From positions 5,084,001 to 5,148,000 of the forward strand of contig NZ_CP107853.1 in the NCBI RefSeq assembly GCF_036013525.1: a stretch of DNA of 64,000 nt, given 5' to 3'. Source of the DNA: Nonomuraea sp. NBC_00507. Its GTDB lineage: Bacteria > Actinomycetota > Actinomycetes > Streptosporangiales > Streptosporangiaceae. The first letter of the stretch is position 1. The number at the start of each line of letters is the position of its first letter. Position numbers and translations under genes: made by a program. A model generated the notes under the pieces. That model saw only the letters and a program-made list of their open reading frames with translations, searched no databases and was not told the DNA's origin. Below are positions 50,857 through 59,473 of this stretch, one piece after another.

Positions 50857-51028
50857 GGCTCACCTTTCGCCACCCGAGGTCCGTGCGGCTCCCCGGCCAC
50901 TGTTCCTTCCTGAGTGCGGCCGCTCTGATGAGAACGGTGAGCGCCTGCGGCGGACTGCAGCAGCTGCTCGCCGATTAGGGCTCCTGGTACCTCGTCGTAC
51001 GGACGAAATAGAGAAAGAGGGACCACCT

Positions 51029-52492
51029 GTGGGACTGCTCGACAGCATCGACTGGCAAGGGAAGATCTTCAAGAGCGGCACGTGGACGGCCGGCTACGGC
51101 GGTGACTACGCGGTGGCCGAGCCCGCCACCGGCGGCGAGCTCGGCCGGATGGGCCTGGCGACCTCCCAAGACGTCGCCGAGGCCGCCGTGAGCGCCGCCG
51201 AGGCGCAGAAGCACTGGGCCGCGCTGCCGCACACCGCCCGCGCGGCCGTCCTGCGCAAGGCCGGCGACCTGTGGCAGCAGCACGCCGAGGAGATCAGCGG
51301 CTGGAACGTCCGCGAGGTCGGCACGGTCCCGGGCATGGCCGGGTTCGCCCTGCACGTGGCGGCCGAAGAGTGCTACGAGGCGGCCTCGCTGCCCGGCCGG
51401 GCGATCGGCGAGCTCCTGCCGTCGGAGCAGCCGCGGCTGTCCCTGGCCCGCCGCATACCGGCCGGGGTGGTGGCGGTGATCTCGCCGTTCAACGTGCCGA
51501 TCATCCTCGGCATCCGGTCGGTCGCCCCGGCGCTCGCGCTCGGCAACGCCGTCATCCTCAAGCCCGACCCGCGCACCGCGGTCACCGGCGGCACGCTGAT
51601 GGCGCGCGTGTTCGAGGAGGCCGGGCTGCCGCCGGGCGTGCTGCAGATGGTGCCCGGCGGCGCGGACGTGGGCGAGGCGCTGATCACCGACCCGCACGTG
51701 CGGGTCATCTCCTTCACCGGCTCCACCCCGGTGGGCCGCCGCATCGGCGAGCTCGCCGGGAAGCACCTCAAGCGCGCCCACCTGGAGCTCGGCGGCAACT
51801 CCGCGCTGCTGGTGCTGGACGACGCCGACGTGGACGCGGCGGTGAACCTGGCCGCCTGGGGCTCGTTCTTCCACCAGGGTCAGATCTGCATGACCACCGG
51901 CCGTCACCTGGTCGCCGACCGCCTCTACGACGACTTCGTCGAGCGGCTCGCCGCCAAGGCCGACGCGCTCCCGGTCGGTGACCCGGCCACCGGCCAGGTG
52001 GCGCTCGGCCCGGTGATCGACGCCGGCCAGCGCGACAAGATCCACCATCTGGTGACCGCGAGCGTCGGCCAGGGCGCGAGGCAGGCCGCCGGCGGGACGT
52101 ACGAGCGGCTCTTCTACCGGCCGACGGTGCTGGCCGACGTCCCGCTGACCGCGCCCGCGTTCGCCGAGGAGGTCTTCGGCCCCGTCGCGCCGGTCACCCG
52201 CGTCTCCTCGGCCGAGGAAGCCGCCAAGCTGGCCGCGACCAGCGAGTACGGCCTGTCGCTCGGCATCGTGACCCGTGACGTGATGCGCGGCCTGGCCGTC
52301 GCCGAGCAGATCCCGACCGGGATCGTGCACATCAACGACCAGACCGTCAACGACGAGGCCAACGCCCCGTTCGGCGGCGTGCGCGCCTCCGGCACCGGCT
52401 CCCGCTTCGGCGGGGCGGCGGCCAACATCGAGGCGTTCACCGAGACCCGCTGGATCACCATGCGGGGGGAGCCGCCGCAGTACCCGTTCTGA
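51029..52492 (+). CDS. Aldehyde dehydrogenase, benzaldehyde/salicylaldehyde type
   Basis: The 487-residue enzyme starts at GTG after AGAGGGA. It has the complete ALDH set: ISPFNVP (Asn), FTGSTPVGRRIGEL, the general base Glu in AHLELGGNS, and nucleophile Cys in HQGQICMTTG. The N-terminal DSIDWQGKIFKSGTWTAGYGGDYAVAEPATGGEL and C-terminal INDQTVNDEANAPFGGV are typical of benzaldehyde dehydrogenases. It is downstream of iclR. Substrate is probably an aromatic aldehyde. In contrast to the divergent ALDH, all catalytic residues are kept. Confidence 0.9.
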   Translation: MGLLDSIDWQGKIFKSGTWTAGYGGDYAVAEPATGGELGRMGLATSQDVAEAAVSAAEAQKHWAALPHTARAAVLRKAGDLWQQHAEEISGWNVREVGTVPGMAGFALHVAAEECYEAASLPGRAIGELLPSEQPRLSLARRIPAGVVAVISPFNVPIILGIRSVAPALALGNAVILKPDPRTAVTGGTLMARVFEEAGLPPGVLQMVPGGADVGEALITDPHVRVISFTGSTPVGRRIGELAGKHLKRAHLELGGNSALLVLDDADVDAAVNLAAWGSFFHQGQICMTTGRHLVADRLYDDFVERLAAKADALPVGDPATGQVALGPVIDAGQRDKIHHLVTASVGQGARQAAGGTYERLFYRPTVLADVPLTAPAFAEEVFGPVAPVTRVSSAEEAAKLAATSEYGLSLGIVTRDVMRGLAVAEQIPTGIVHINDQTVNDEANAPFGGVRASGTGSRFGGAAANIEAFTETRWITMRGEPPQYPF

Positions 52493-52532
52493 CGGAGCCG
52501 GTGCGGCACGGCGTTGTAGTGGCGGCCCGGCT

Positions 52533-53099
52533 TTACCGGGAAGAGGTGCCCCGGGCCGCTTGCCACTCCGGTGCGAGCACCGACCAGACCTCCATGTCGT
52601 ACCGCTTCCCCCGAAGCAGGTGGCTCTCGCGGAGCACACCGTCCTTCGTCATCCCGAGTCGCCTGGCCACGGCGATGCTGGCCGCGTTCTCCGCCGCGAC
52701 CTGCCACTCCACGCGATGGATGCCCCGCTCTTCGACGGCCCAATCGATGATCACGCGCACGGCCCTGGTGACGAGACCCTTGCCCACCGCCGACGGCTCC
52801 AGCCAGCAGCCCGCTTCGGCGGTTCCGTGCTGGACGTCCATCGTCCGGAAGAGGACTCCGCCGACCAGCTTGCCGTCCGTCCAGATGCCGTAGATCCGCC
52901 CCAGGTCGGCCGCCGCCTTGTCCGCGTACGACTGGAGGAACGAGCGGCTCGACGCCAGGTCCGAGACGACCTCCGGCAGCCGGACGTATCGCCCGATGAA
53001 CTCCCGTCCCCGGTCGATGTGGGCGAGAAACTCCTCGGCCTGCCACGGCTCGAGCGGGCGCAACTCGGCGCCGTCATCGCCCAGTGATATTGCGTACAT
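52533..53099 (-). CDS. GNAT acetyltransferase (RimJ/RimL type)
   Basis: The 188-residue protein has the acetyl-CoA binding core GCWLEPSAVGKGLVTRAVRVIIDWAVEERGIHRVEWQVAAENAASIAVARRLGM and the late DGVLRESHLLRGKRYDMEVWSVL. These match the ribosomal-protein Ser N-acetyltransferase group. The start at 53099 has GGGGA upstream; another ATG nine bases upstream has a poorly placed site. It is convergent with the ALDH gene. The acceptor is unknown. Confidence 0.87.
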   Translation of the reverse strand: MYAISLGDDGAELRPLEPWQAEEFLAHIDRGREFIGRYVRLPEVVSDLASSRSFLQSYADKAAADLGRIYGIWTDGKLVGGVLFRTMDVQHGTAEAGCWLEPSAVGKGLVTRAVRVIIDWAVEERGIHRVEWQVAAENAASIAVARRLGMTKDGVLRESHLLRGKRYDMEVWSVLAPEWQAARGTSSR

Positions 53100-53189
53100 C
53101 GTCCCCATCCCTGCAGAAATCAGGCACATTGCGCAGGGATCTTCTCATAGACCGCATCAGTGGCACCGAAGCCGTCAAATCCGTCTCTC

Positions 53190-53219
53190 TTGCCCATCGA
53201 TATGTGCCATGCATATAGC
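53190..53219 (+). promoter_or_regulatory. Promoter of a truncated small ORF
   Basis: TTGCCC (53190-53195), 18 bp and TATAGC (53214-53219) precede the ATG at 53227 by 7 bp. ATATG (53200-53204) and CATAT (53212-53216) form a short inverted repeat across the promoter. Confidence 0.4.
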
Positions 53220-53226
53220 GTGGTAG

Positions 53227-53343
53227 ATGCGTAACGTGTGCGCGATGCATCCCTGGCCGGATGGTGCACGCTACAGGAGTGCGTACACACTGCTCAGCCG
53301 CCTGGAGATCGACGGCCCGATGTCGTATCTGGCGGAGCGATGA
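53227..53343 (+). pseudogene. 38-residue ORF, possible remnant of a MarR-like regulator
   Basis: The ORF encodes a short peptide whose second half, YTLLSRLEIDGPMSYLAER, resembles the first helices of a winged-helix regulator before it stops. It lacks a recognition helix and wing. It keeps a promoter and possible operator, so it may be the 5' stump of a deleted regulator. The call is weak because the match is short. Confidence 0.25.
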
Positions 53344-53403
53344 GTCCCGCCGGCCGCTGGGCACGCCTGGTAAGGGGCGCAGTCTACGGAGCGGTCGCCG
53401 GAT

Positions 53404-53790
53404 CTACCGGCACTTCCGGACGACACGGGTGTCGTGTCGCGCCTGGGCCGGCAGCTCGAAACGGTAGCCGGCGTGGCTGGTGCCGTCGGTGAAGCGGGCG
53501 CGGCCGTCGTAGACCTCGCCGTCGAGCTGGGACCCTCCGCCTTCGGGAGCCAGGGCGCTTCGGCAGGCGTGCCGGGGGTGAACTCCACGGTGTCGCCGAG
53601 CACGGTGACCATCACCTGTTCACCGGCCGGGCCCTGGTCGGAGGTGGCGGCGAGCCGGATCGTGTGGCTGCCCGGGCCCGTCGTCGCCGGCGCGGTCACC
53701 TGGAACGCCACGGCCTGCGACGTGCTCGGCACGATGGCCCGAAGTCGCTGGCTGCCGGGCTGGACGGTCCGGTCCCTGTCAAGGCGGCGG
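53404..53790 (-). pseudogene. 3' remnant of a secreted enzyme or surface protein
   Basis: On the minus strand a frame with VAFQVTAPATTGPGSHTIRLAATSDQGPAGEQVMVTV, an Ig-like NEW3/alpha-galactosidase-associated segment, runs into TPGTPAEAPWLPKAEG. A frameshift near 53530-53545 then moves homology to another frame (GSQLDGEVYDGRARFTDGTSHAGYRFEL...), ending at TAG 53404-53406. No start or catalytic domain remains. The protein was probably a secreted glycoside hydrolase. Lost upstream sequence now borders a terminator. Confidence 0.6.
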
Positions 53791-53797
53791 GAAATGC

Positions 53798-53832
53798 CTG
53801 TGGCGCGGGCCGGAGGATGGCCCGCGCCACAG
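53798..53832 (-). terminator. Terminator of the sigma/anti-sigma operon
   Basis: A perfect 14-bp stem (CTGTGGCGCGGGCC and complement) with a 7-nt loop lies 16 bp after the anti-sigma-like gene stop. On the minus strand it is followed by a short T-containing stretch. Confidence 0.8.
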
Positions 53833-53847
53833 ACGAGGGGGTGCTGG

Positions 53848-54639
53848 TCAGGAAGTCGGCTTACCGAGCTTGTCGGCGGGCGCCTGCCGCACCTGGTCGG
53901 CGGGTGGGGCGGTGACCGAGACTGGAGTGCCGAAGTCGCTGAAGTCCGTCACGGTCGGGCCGGCCGTGTCCTTGAAGGCGACCTCCAGGTGCCGGACCCG
54001 GCCCTGGTCGTCCACGTCCACGACTCCAGTGGCCCTTGCCGACGCGCCGGCTTTGAGATCGGTGCCGCCCGAGGCCTCCAGCGAGAACGTGAACCGCGTA
54101 CCGGTCCAGCCCTGACCCGATGCGGGGCCGCTCTCGCTGACATCGGTGGCCGTACGGAGCCGCTGGAGTGCCGCCTGAGGGTCCAGCGGGGCGAGCTTGA
54201 CCAGGGCGACGGCCGGCGGTGCCTGCTCCAACTCGGCATCGCTGCGCGGAGAGACCGTCCACTTGGCGTCGCCGCTGTCCTTGACGTAGATCAGGTCGCC
54301 GACGATGCGGGTCTCCGTCCCGTCGTTCCTCGTGATGACACCCACCCGCTGGACGGGGTCGAAGGCGCCGTCGAACTCCCGCACGCCGGCCGTGGTGTGA
54401 ATGCGGTAGCTCTCCTGGCTGGTGTTCTCCACAGCGGCGACCACCTGGGCCTGAGCCGTGGACGGGGTCGCGGGAAGGACGACCGCGACCAGGGCCACCG
54501 CGGCGGCGGCGCCCAGCGCGGCGATGGGGACCAGGAGCCTGGGCAGGCGGCGTCTCGGCAGCGCCGGCATCAGGTCGATGCCCGCCGGCCGGTCCTCGGT
54601 CGCCTTGATGAGCAGCGTGCGGATTTCGTGCTCGTTCAT
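53848..54639 (-). CDS. Membrane-anchored anti-sigma-like/CU044_5270-type protein
   Basis: The 263-residue protein has a cytoplasmic N-terminus (about 30 residues), one membrane helix (LLVPIAALGAAAAVALVAVVLP) and an exported domain of about 190 residues. That domain resembles LolA/LppX-like folds (QAQVVAAVENTSQESYRIHTTAGV, TRIVGDLIYVKDSGDAKWTV). It is 23 bp downstream of an ECF sigma factor and probably modulates it, although no zinc anti-sigma motif is present. GAGGAGC precedes the ATG at 54639. Similar pairs are common in actinobacteria with SigE-family sigma factors. Confidence 0.7.
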   Translation of the reverse strand: MNEHEIRTLLIKATEDRPAGIDLMPALPRRRLPRLLVPIAALGAAAAVALVAVVLPATPSTAQAQVVAAVENTSQESYRIHTTAGVREFDGAFDPVQRVGVITRNDGTETRIVGDLIYVKDSGDAKWTVSPRSDAELEQAPPAVALVKLAPLDPQAALQRLRTATDVSESGPASGQGWTGTRFTFSLEASGGTDLKAGASARATGVVDVDDQGRVRHLEVAFKDTAGPTVTDFSDFGTPVSVTAPPADQVRQAPADKLGKPTS

Positions 54640-54662
54640 GGACGGCTCCTCGTGTTGGCGTC

Positions 54663-55184
54663 TCACCGGATCCCACTCCCTTCCTCCTCGGTTCGGTTGA
54701 CCGGCGTGCCGGGGGAGATCAGCCGCCGCATCGCCTGCAGGCCGCGGTGCGTGTGGGTCTTGACCGTCCCCGCCGAGCAGCCCATCAGGTCGGCGACCTC
54801 CGCCTCCGGCAGGTCCTCGAAGAAGCGCAGCACCAAGGCTGTCCGCTGCCTGGCCGGCAACGTCGCGAGCGCGTTCCGCACGTCCTCCGCCACGGCCCGG
54901 GCGTCCCCCACGTCACCGGGACCGGGCAGGTCGGGCAGCTCGGCGCGCGGGATCTCGCGGCGCCATCGTGCGCGCCACCAGGACCGGTACGTGTTGACCA
55001 GGATCCGGCGCAGGTAGGCGTCGGGATCGCTGCTGGTGTCCAGCCGGTGCCACACCCGATACAGCTTGCTCAGGGAGGCCTGCACCAGATCTTCGGCCGT
55101 GTGCCAATCTCCGGTGAGCAGGACCGCTGTTTTGAGGTGGTGGTCCCCCCGGTGCCGCACGAAGTCCACGAATTCCGCGTCCAC
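54663..55184 (-). CDS. SigE-family ECF RNA polymerase sigma factor
   Basis: The 173-residue protein has region 2 with FVRHRGDHHLKTAVLLTGDWHTAEDLVQASLSKLYRVWHRL and the linker. Region 4 is ALATLPARQRTALVLRFFEDLPEAEVADLMGCSAGTVKTHTHRGLQAMRRLI. It fits the short actinobacterial SigE-like ECF group. The membrane protein gene follows 23 bp downstream. The divergent metallophosphoesterase gene begins 268 bp away and could be a target, but no promoter consensus for this sigma factor is known to me. Confidence 0.92.
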   Translation of the reverse strand: MDAEFVDFVRHRGDHHLKTAVLLTGDWHTAEDLVQASLSKLYRVWHRLDTSSDPDAYLRRILVNTYRSWWRARWRREIPRAELPDLPGPGDVGDARAVAEDVRNALATLPARQRTALVLRFFEDLPEAEVADLMGCSAGTVKTHTHRGLQAMRRLISPGTPVNRTEEEGSGIR

Positions 55185-55452
55185 GCGCTCTCCTCTCCTT
55201 CATGGGGCCACCTCCTGACACTCCCTGAGCTTCGTCCTGGGTTGACCGGGAACCAATGGAGATTTCCGGGTTGCCGCGTGCAGTGCCCGGTTGTTCCCGT
55301 CCTGTGACGGATGACCAGAATGAGTTGATCGTTCCTCGTCCCTTCAGCCTCTGGACGCACACCGTTCACTCGTGCACTCGAGGGTGTCCGCCCGGAGGGC
55401 AAGCCGCCCGACGACAAGCCACTTGGCACGTCAATAGAAGGGACCGCACCCG

Positions 55453-58400
55453 ATGCAGCAAGAGTTACTGGGTGCCTTACGGAGGCGAGGACGTCTCGGT
55501 ATGGCCGCCGTGGTCGCGGTGCTGCTGGCGAGCAGCCTCGTGACGGCGGCGTACGCCGACCCGGGGGAGCAGGATCGGGGACGGCCCACCCCGACGCCGA
55601 CCAGCTCCCCGAGCCCCCCGACGCTCACTCCCGCCGGCGGTTCCTACCTGGAGGGCACGGTGAAGGTCGCGGCGGTGCCGGCCGCGGCCGGTGACAGCGT
55701 CGCCAAGCTCGACATCGACGGCACCGCGCTCAACGCCACCCGGACCTTCGGCGTCTCCAAGCTCAGCTTCGACGTCGGCTCGAACTCGACCTCGGGGCTG
55801 TACCACAACTACGTGCTCGTCAACGGCGCGTACCGGAGCGACATCGGCGACCACGTCAACGAGCGGGCGACCATCGAGATCCCGAACGAGCACCTCGTCA
55901 AGGGCGAGAACACCGTCGAGATCGTCGTCGGCGCCATCTCGTCCTCGTGCGGCCTCAACTACGACGACTTCGTGCTGTTCGATGTCGGCCTCGAACTGCT
56001 CGGCGAGGTCGCGGACGGCGAGGAGAACCCCTACTCCCTCGCCTTCGGCGACGGCGATTGCGGCACGAACACCTCGCTGCTGAAGCGCGCCACGCTCAAG
56101 TTCTTCGTCCTGGGAGACCCGCAGGGCACCACGGGTCTGGCCGCGGACGTGGACACCACGACGCTGGCCAACGGCGAGCACGCCATCACCGCCACGACCG
56201 CGGCAGGGGTGACGGTCAAGAACACCGTGACCGTGAACAACGCCCCCGCCGGCGCGCCGCGACTGCTGCCCACGGACGGCACGCTCGTGGCCGGCACCAA
56301 GCCGGTCTTCGCGAACGTCCCGGCCGCCGGCGAGGGCGGCGTCAAGTCCCTCACCGTCGATGGCAAGGAACCCGCCACGAAGGCCACCCTGGGCAACGGC
56401 GCCGCGATGCTCGCCTTCGACGTCGGCGCGGACTCGATCGATGACAGGCACGACAACTTCCTGCTCGTCAACGGCAAGCGCATCGACCTGGGCGGCTCCT
56501 GGGCGAGCCGGCGCGTGACCGTCGCGGTCCCGGCCCGGTTCCTGGCGCCCGGCGACAACACGATCAAGGTCGTCACCGGGGACTATCGGCAGGCGTGCGG
56601 CAATGACCGCGACGACTTCGCGATCTCGAACCTCGCGCTCACCCTCGACGGCGCCACCGTGGCCGGCCAGGACATCAAGCCGGCGTACGAGATGGGCGAC
56701 GGCGCCTGCGGCAGCAGCCAGACCGCGCTGCGCGAGGCAGAGTTGCGCTACACGATCGACGCCCCCGCGGTGCACATCGTCGAAACGCTCGGCTCGGGCA
56801 ACGCCACCCTCAGCTTCAACGTGGGTGCCAACGCGATCGAGGCCCGCTATCAGAACTTCGTGCTCGTCAACGGCCAGAAGATCGTGCTCGACGGCGACTT
56901 CCTGAGCCGGCGCGTCGACTTCACGATCCCGAACGAGTACCTCGTGCCCGGCTGGAACACGATCGATTTCGTGACCGGCACGTTTCCGACGTCCTGCGGC
57001 AACAACCGCGACGACTTCACGATCTCGAACATCGTCCTCACCCCGGCGCAGGGCACGGCGGCCGGCCAGATGCTCAAGACCTCGTACGGCATGGGCGACG
57101 GTAACTGCGGAGACAACGTCAACCCGCTGAGGGAGATCGACCTCGAGTTCCTCGTGACCGCGCCGGCCCGTGGCCTGCGCGCGGACCTCGACACCACCAA
57201 GCTCGAGGACGGCAAGCACACCATCGCCGCGGTGTCGACCACCGGGGAAACCGCCACCCGGCTCCTGATCAGCGACAACTCGGCCCCGAAGATCGCCCAG
57301 AGCGTCCCGGCGGCGGACGAGAAGATCACCGCCACGGTCGTGCTGGACGTCAAGCTGGAGGACGCCAACGGCGTCGTGTCCGGGCCGGACGTCAAGCTCG
57401 ACGGCCAGCCGATCGCGCTGGGCGCCAAGGTGGGGCCGGGCCTGCGGGCCGGCAAGCACACGCTCGCCGTGACCGGCGCCGACGGCCTCGGCAACACCGC
57501 GACCCGCGAGATCGTGTTCGAGTCCGCGGGCATCCCGGACGTTCCCGCCGACTTGTCCCCGGCGTTGGGCGCCGTCGACGTGTCGGACCCCGTCAAGCTG
57601 TCGGCGAAGGTGGCCGAACCCGACGGCGGCCAGGTGACGGCGACGTTCTCCGAGGCCAAGATCCTGACCCCGAACCAGGTGTTCCAGGGCACGGCCCAGT
57701 CCGTCCCCACGACCCTGCGGGTCCCCGGCGAGAAGCAGGTCAAGGGCGACGGGCTCGAGCCCGCCGACGGCAGGACCCTCGACGCGCCCGCCGGGCAGGA
57801 CCTCACCTACCAGCGGTACGACATCCAGGTGAAGGGCCACGTGGACTCCCCGGTCCTGCGCTGGGAAGGCGCCATCGACCCCGAGCGCCTGGCGTCGTTG
57901 CGGGTGTGGAACACGAAGAGCAAGGCATGGGACCTGCTGACCAGCGCCCGCGGCGCGGCCGAGGGCAAGACCGTGCTCAGCGCCGTCGTCGACGCGGACT
58001 ACATCGACAGGCAGCAGGTCCACGTCATGGTGACGGGAGAGGACCCGTTCGCCGACGACATCGAGCCCGGTGACCCGAACGGCTTCGCCGACCCCGCCAC
58101 GTACGACTTCTCGATCGCGCACTTCACCGACACGCAGTACATCTCCGAGGGCGCGGTCGAGCAGGAGAGCGCCGAGGAGCGCGCGGTGTGGGAGTCCGCG
58201 TACGCCGGCATCGTCAACTGGATCAAGGACAACAAGGACCAGCGCAAGATCTCGTACGTCGCGCACACCGGCGACATCATCGAGAACAACATCCGCAAGC
58301 CCGCCGACGAGGCCATGCAGCGGCAGGTGACCGGCGAGTTCGAGGTGTCCTCGAGGCAGCAGCGGGTGCTGGACGACGCGAAAATCCCGAACGGTGTGGT

Positions 58401-59403
58401 CGCCGGCAACCACGACAACCAGTCGGGCACCGAGAACGGGCCGGAGGCCATCTACAACACGTACTACGGCCCCAACCGGTACCAGGACGCCTCGCAGGGC
58501 TGGCAGCACGCCGAGTACGGCGGGCCGTGGAAGGAAGGCGACAACCAGAACCACTACGACCTGTTCTCCGCCGGTGGCCTGGACTTCGTCGTGGTCGGCC
58601 TGTCGTACGGGGTGACGAGGGAGGAGGCCGAATGGGCCGACTCCATCTTCAAGAAGTTCGCCGGCCGCAACGGCATCCTGCTCTCACACGACTACATCGT
58701 GCCGAGCAGCAACCCCGACGGACGCGGCGCCGGGTTCTCCGCGCCCGACGGCTCGGTCTTGTACAAGACGGTGGTCGAGAAGAACCCGAACGTCTTCCTC
58801 ATCCTCGCCGGGCACGAGCACGGCGTGGGGACCAACGTGAAGCCGAAGGTCGGCCAGGTCGGCAACGGCGTGGTCGAGCTGCTGGCGGACTACCAGTTCT
58901 ACACGGTGTCGGCCGACCGTCTCGGGCTCACCGAGATCGGCGGCTACAAGCCGGACGACCAGCTGCAGTTCGGCGCGAGCTTCTTGCGGCTGCTGCAGTT
59001 CAACGTCGAGCGGGCGGAGGTGAGCGTGGACACCTACTCTCCGCTGCTCAACGACTTCGGCGCCACCGAGTTCGACCCGAGGCGCCGCTACAACGGCCTC
59101 GAGGACAACATGGTGCTGCCGGTCGACCTCACCTCCCGCACGACGACCTTCCAGACCGACTCCCTGGCGCTCTACGAGCCCACCCGGATCATCGGCAAGA
59201 GCACGGTCGCGTCGGGCCAGGTCGCCTCGGTGACCTGGGACCGTCTCAAGGACAACACGGCCTACGCCTGGTTCGTCACGGCACGCTCCACCGGCGGCGG
59301 CGTGACCGCCTCCGAGCCGAGCGTCTTCGTCACGAAGGACGAGCATGGCCGCCCCGGCACGTGGGGGCCTGACTCGCCGATGTACGGCTGGTTCAAGCGC
59401 TGA
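55453..59403 (+). CDS. Large secreted calcineurin-like metallophosphoesterase with three tandem beta modules
   Basis: This 1316-residue exported protein has signal peptide LGMAAVVAVLLASSLVTAAYA. Three homologous modules (about residues 60-245, 265-430, 440-600) each contain F(D/N)VG(S/A)(N/D)S, a Y/DNFVLVNG strand, a CG-x-N-x-DDF loop and GDG-x-CG with paired cysteines. Ig-like parts follow. The catalytic domain (about 885-1200) has the metal ligands HFTDTQYI, HTGDIIEN, GNHDN, LSHDYI and AGHEHGVG. The C-terminus is beta-rich. Substrate: a phosphodiester or phosphomonoester outside the cell. The modules may bind glycans. It is followed by a HupE-like gene and is divergent from the sigma operon. 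Confidence 0.87.
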   Translation: MQQELLGALRRRGRLGMAAVVAVLLASSLVTAAYADPGEQDRGRPTPTPTSSPSPPTLTPAGGSYLEGTVKVAAVPAAAGDSVAKLDIDGTALNATRTFGVSKLSFDVGSNSTSGLYHNYVLVNGAYRSDIGDHVNERATIEIPNEHLVKGENTVEIVVGAISSSCGLNYDDFVLFDVGLELLGEVADGEENPYSLAFGDGDCGTNTSLLKRATLKFFVLGDPQGTTGLAADVDTTTLANGEHAITATTAAGVTVKNTVTVNNAPAGAPRLLPTDGTLVAGTKPVFANVPAAGEGGVKSLTVDGKEPATKATLGNGAAMLAFDVGADSIDDRHDNFLLVNGKRIDLGGSWASRRVTVAVPARFLAPGDNTIKVVTGDYRQACGNDRDDFAISNLALTLDGATVAGQDIKPAYEMGDGACGSSQTALREAELRYTIDAPAVHIVETLGSGNATLSFNVGANAIEARYQNFVLVNGQKIVLDGDFLSRRVDFTIPNEYLVPGWNTIDFVTGTFPTSCGNNRDDFTISNIVLTPAQGTAAGQMLKTSYGMGDGNCGDNVNPLREIDLEFLVTAPARGLRADLDTTKLEDGKHTIAAVSTTGETATRLLISDNSAPKIAQSVPAADEKITATVVLDVKLEDANGVVSGPDVKLDGQPIALGAKVGPGLRAGKHTLAVTGADGLGNTATREIVFESAGIPDVPADLSPALGAVDVSDPVKLSAKVAEPDGGQVTATFSEAKILTPNQVFQGTAQSVPTTLRVPGEKQVKGDGLEPADGRTLDAPAGQDLTYQRYDIQVKGHVDSPVLRWEGAIDPERLASLRVWNTKSKAWDLLTSARGAAEGKTVLSAVVDADYIDRQQVHVMVTGEDPFADDIEPGDPNGFADPATYDFSIAHFTDTQYISEGAVEQESAEERAVWESAYAGIVNWIKDNKDQRKISYVAHTGDIIENNIRKPADEAMQRQVTGEFEVSSRQQRVLDDAKIPNGVVAGNHDNQSGTENGPEAIYNTYYGPNRYQDASQGWQHAEYGGPWKEGDNQNHYDLFSAGGLDFVVVGLSYGVTREEAEWADSIFKKFAGRNGILLSHDYIVPSSNPDGRGAGFSAPDGSVLYKTVVEKNPNVFLILAGHEHGVGTNVKPKVGQVGNGVVELLADYQFYTVSADRLGLTEIGGYKPDDQLQFGASFLRLLQFNVERAEVSVDTYSPLLNDFGATEFDPRRRYNGLEDNMVLPVDLTSRTTTFQTDSLALYEPTRIIGKSTVASGQVASVTWDRLKDNTAYAWFVTARSTGGGVTASEPSVFVTKDEHGRPGTWGPDSPMYGWFKR

Positions 59404-59409
59404 CCCATC

Positions 59410-59444
59410 GCCGCCGTCCCGGACGCCGAGTCCGGGGCGGCGGC
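59410..59444 (+). terminator. Terminator after the metallophosphoesterase gene
   Basis: A 15-bp stem with one wobble pair (GCCGCCGTCCCGGAC and its partner) and a 5-nt loop sits 6 bp after the stop. Read-through into the HupE-like gene, 30 bp further on, is possible. Confidence 0.7.
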
Positions 59445-59473
59445 CCTGATCCCCGAATCTGGAGAAACGAGAC

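Noticed and set aside
53271..53732. 153-codon minus-strand ORF as an intact gene
   Set aside because: Homology changes frame near 53530-53545 and there is no proper start, so it is treated as a pseudogene fragment.
55185..55452. Anti-sigma or sigma-specific promoter in the sigma-phosphoesterase gap
   Set aside because: No convincing -35/-10 pair or dyad could be read, so nothing is claimed for this 268-bp stretch.
55477..58554. 1025-codon minus-strand open frame opposite the metallophosphoesterase
   Set aside because: Val/Arg/Asp-rich antisense shadow of a repeat-containing GC-rich gene; no start signal or domain.
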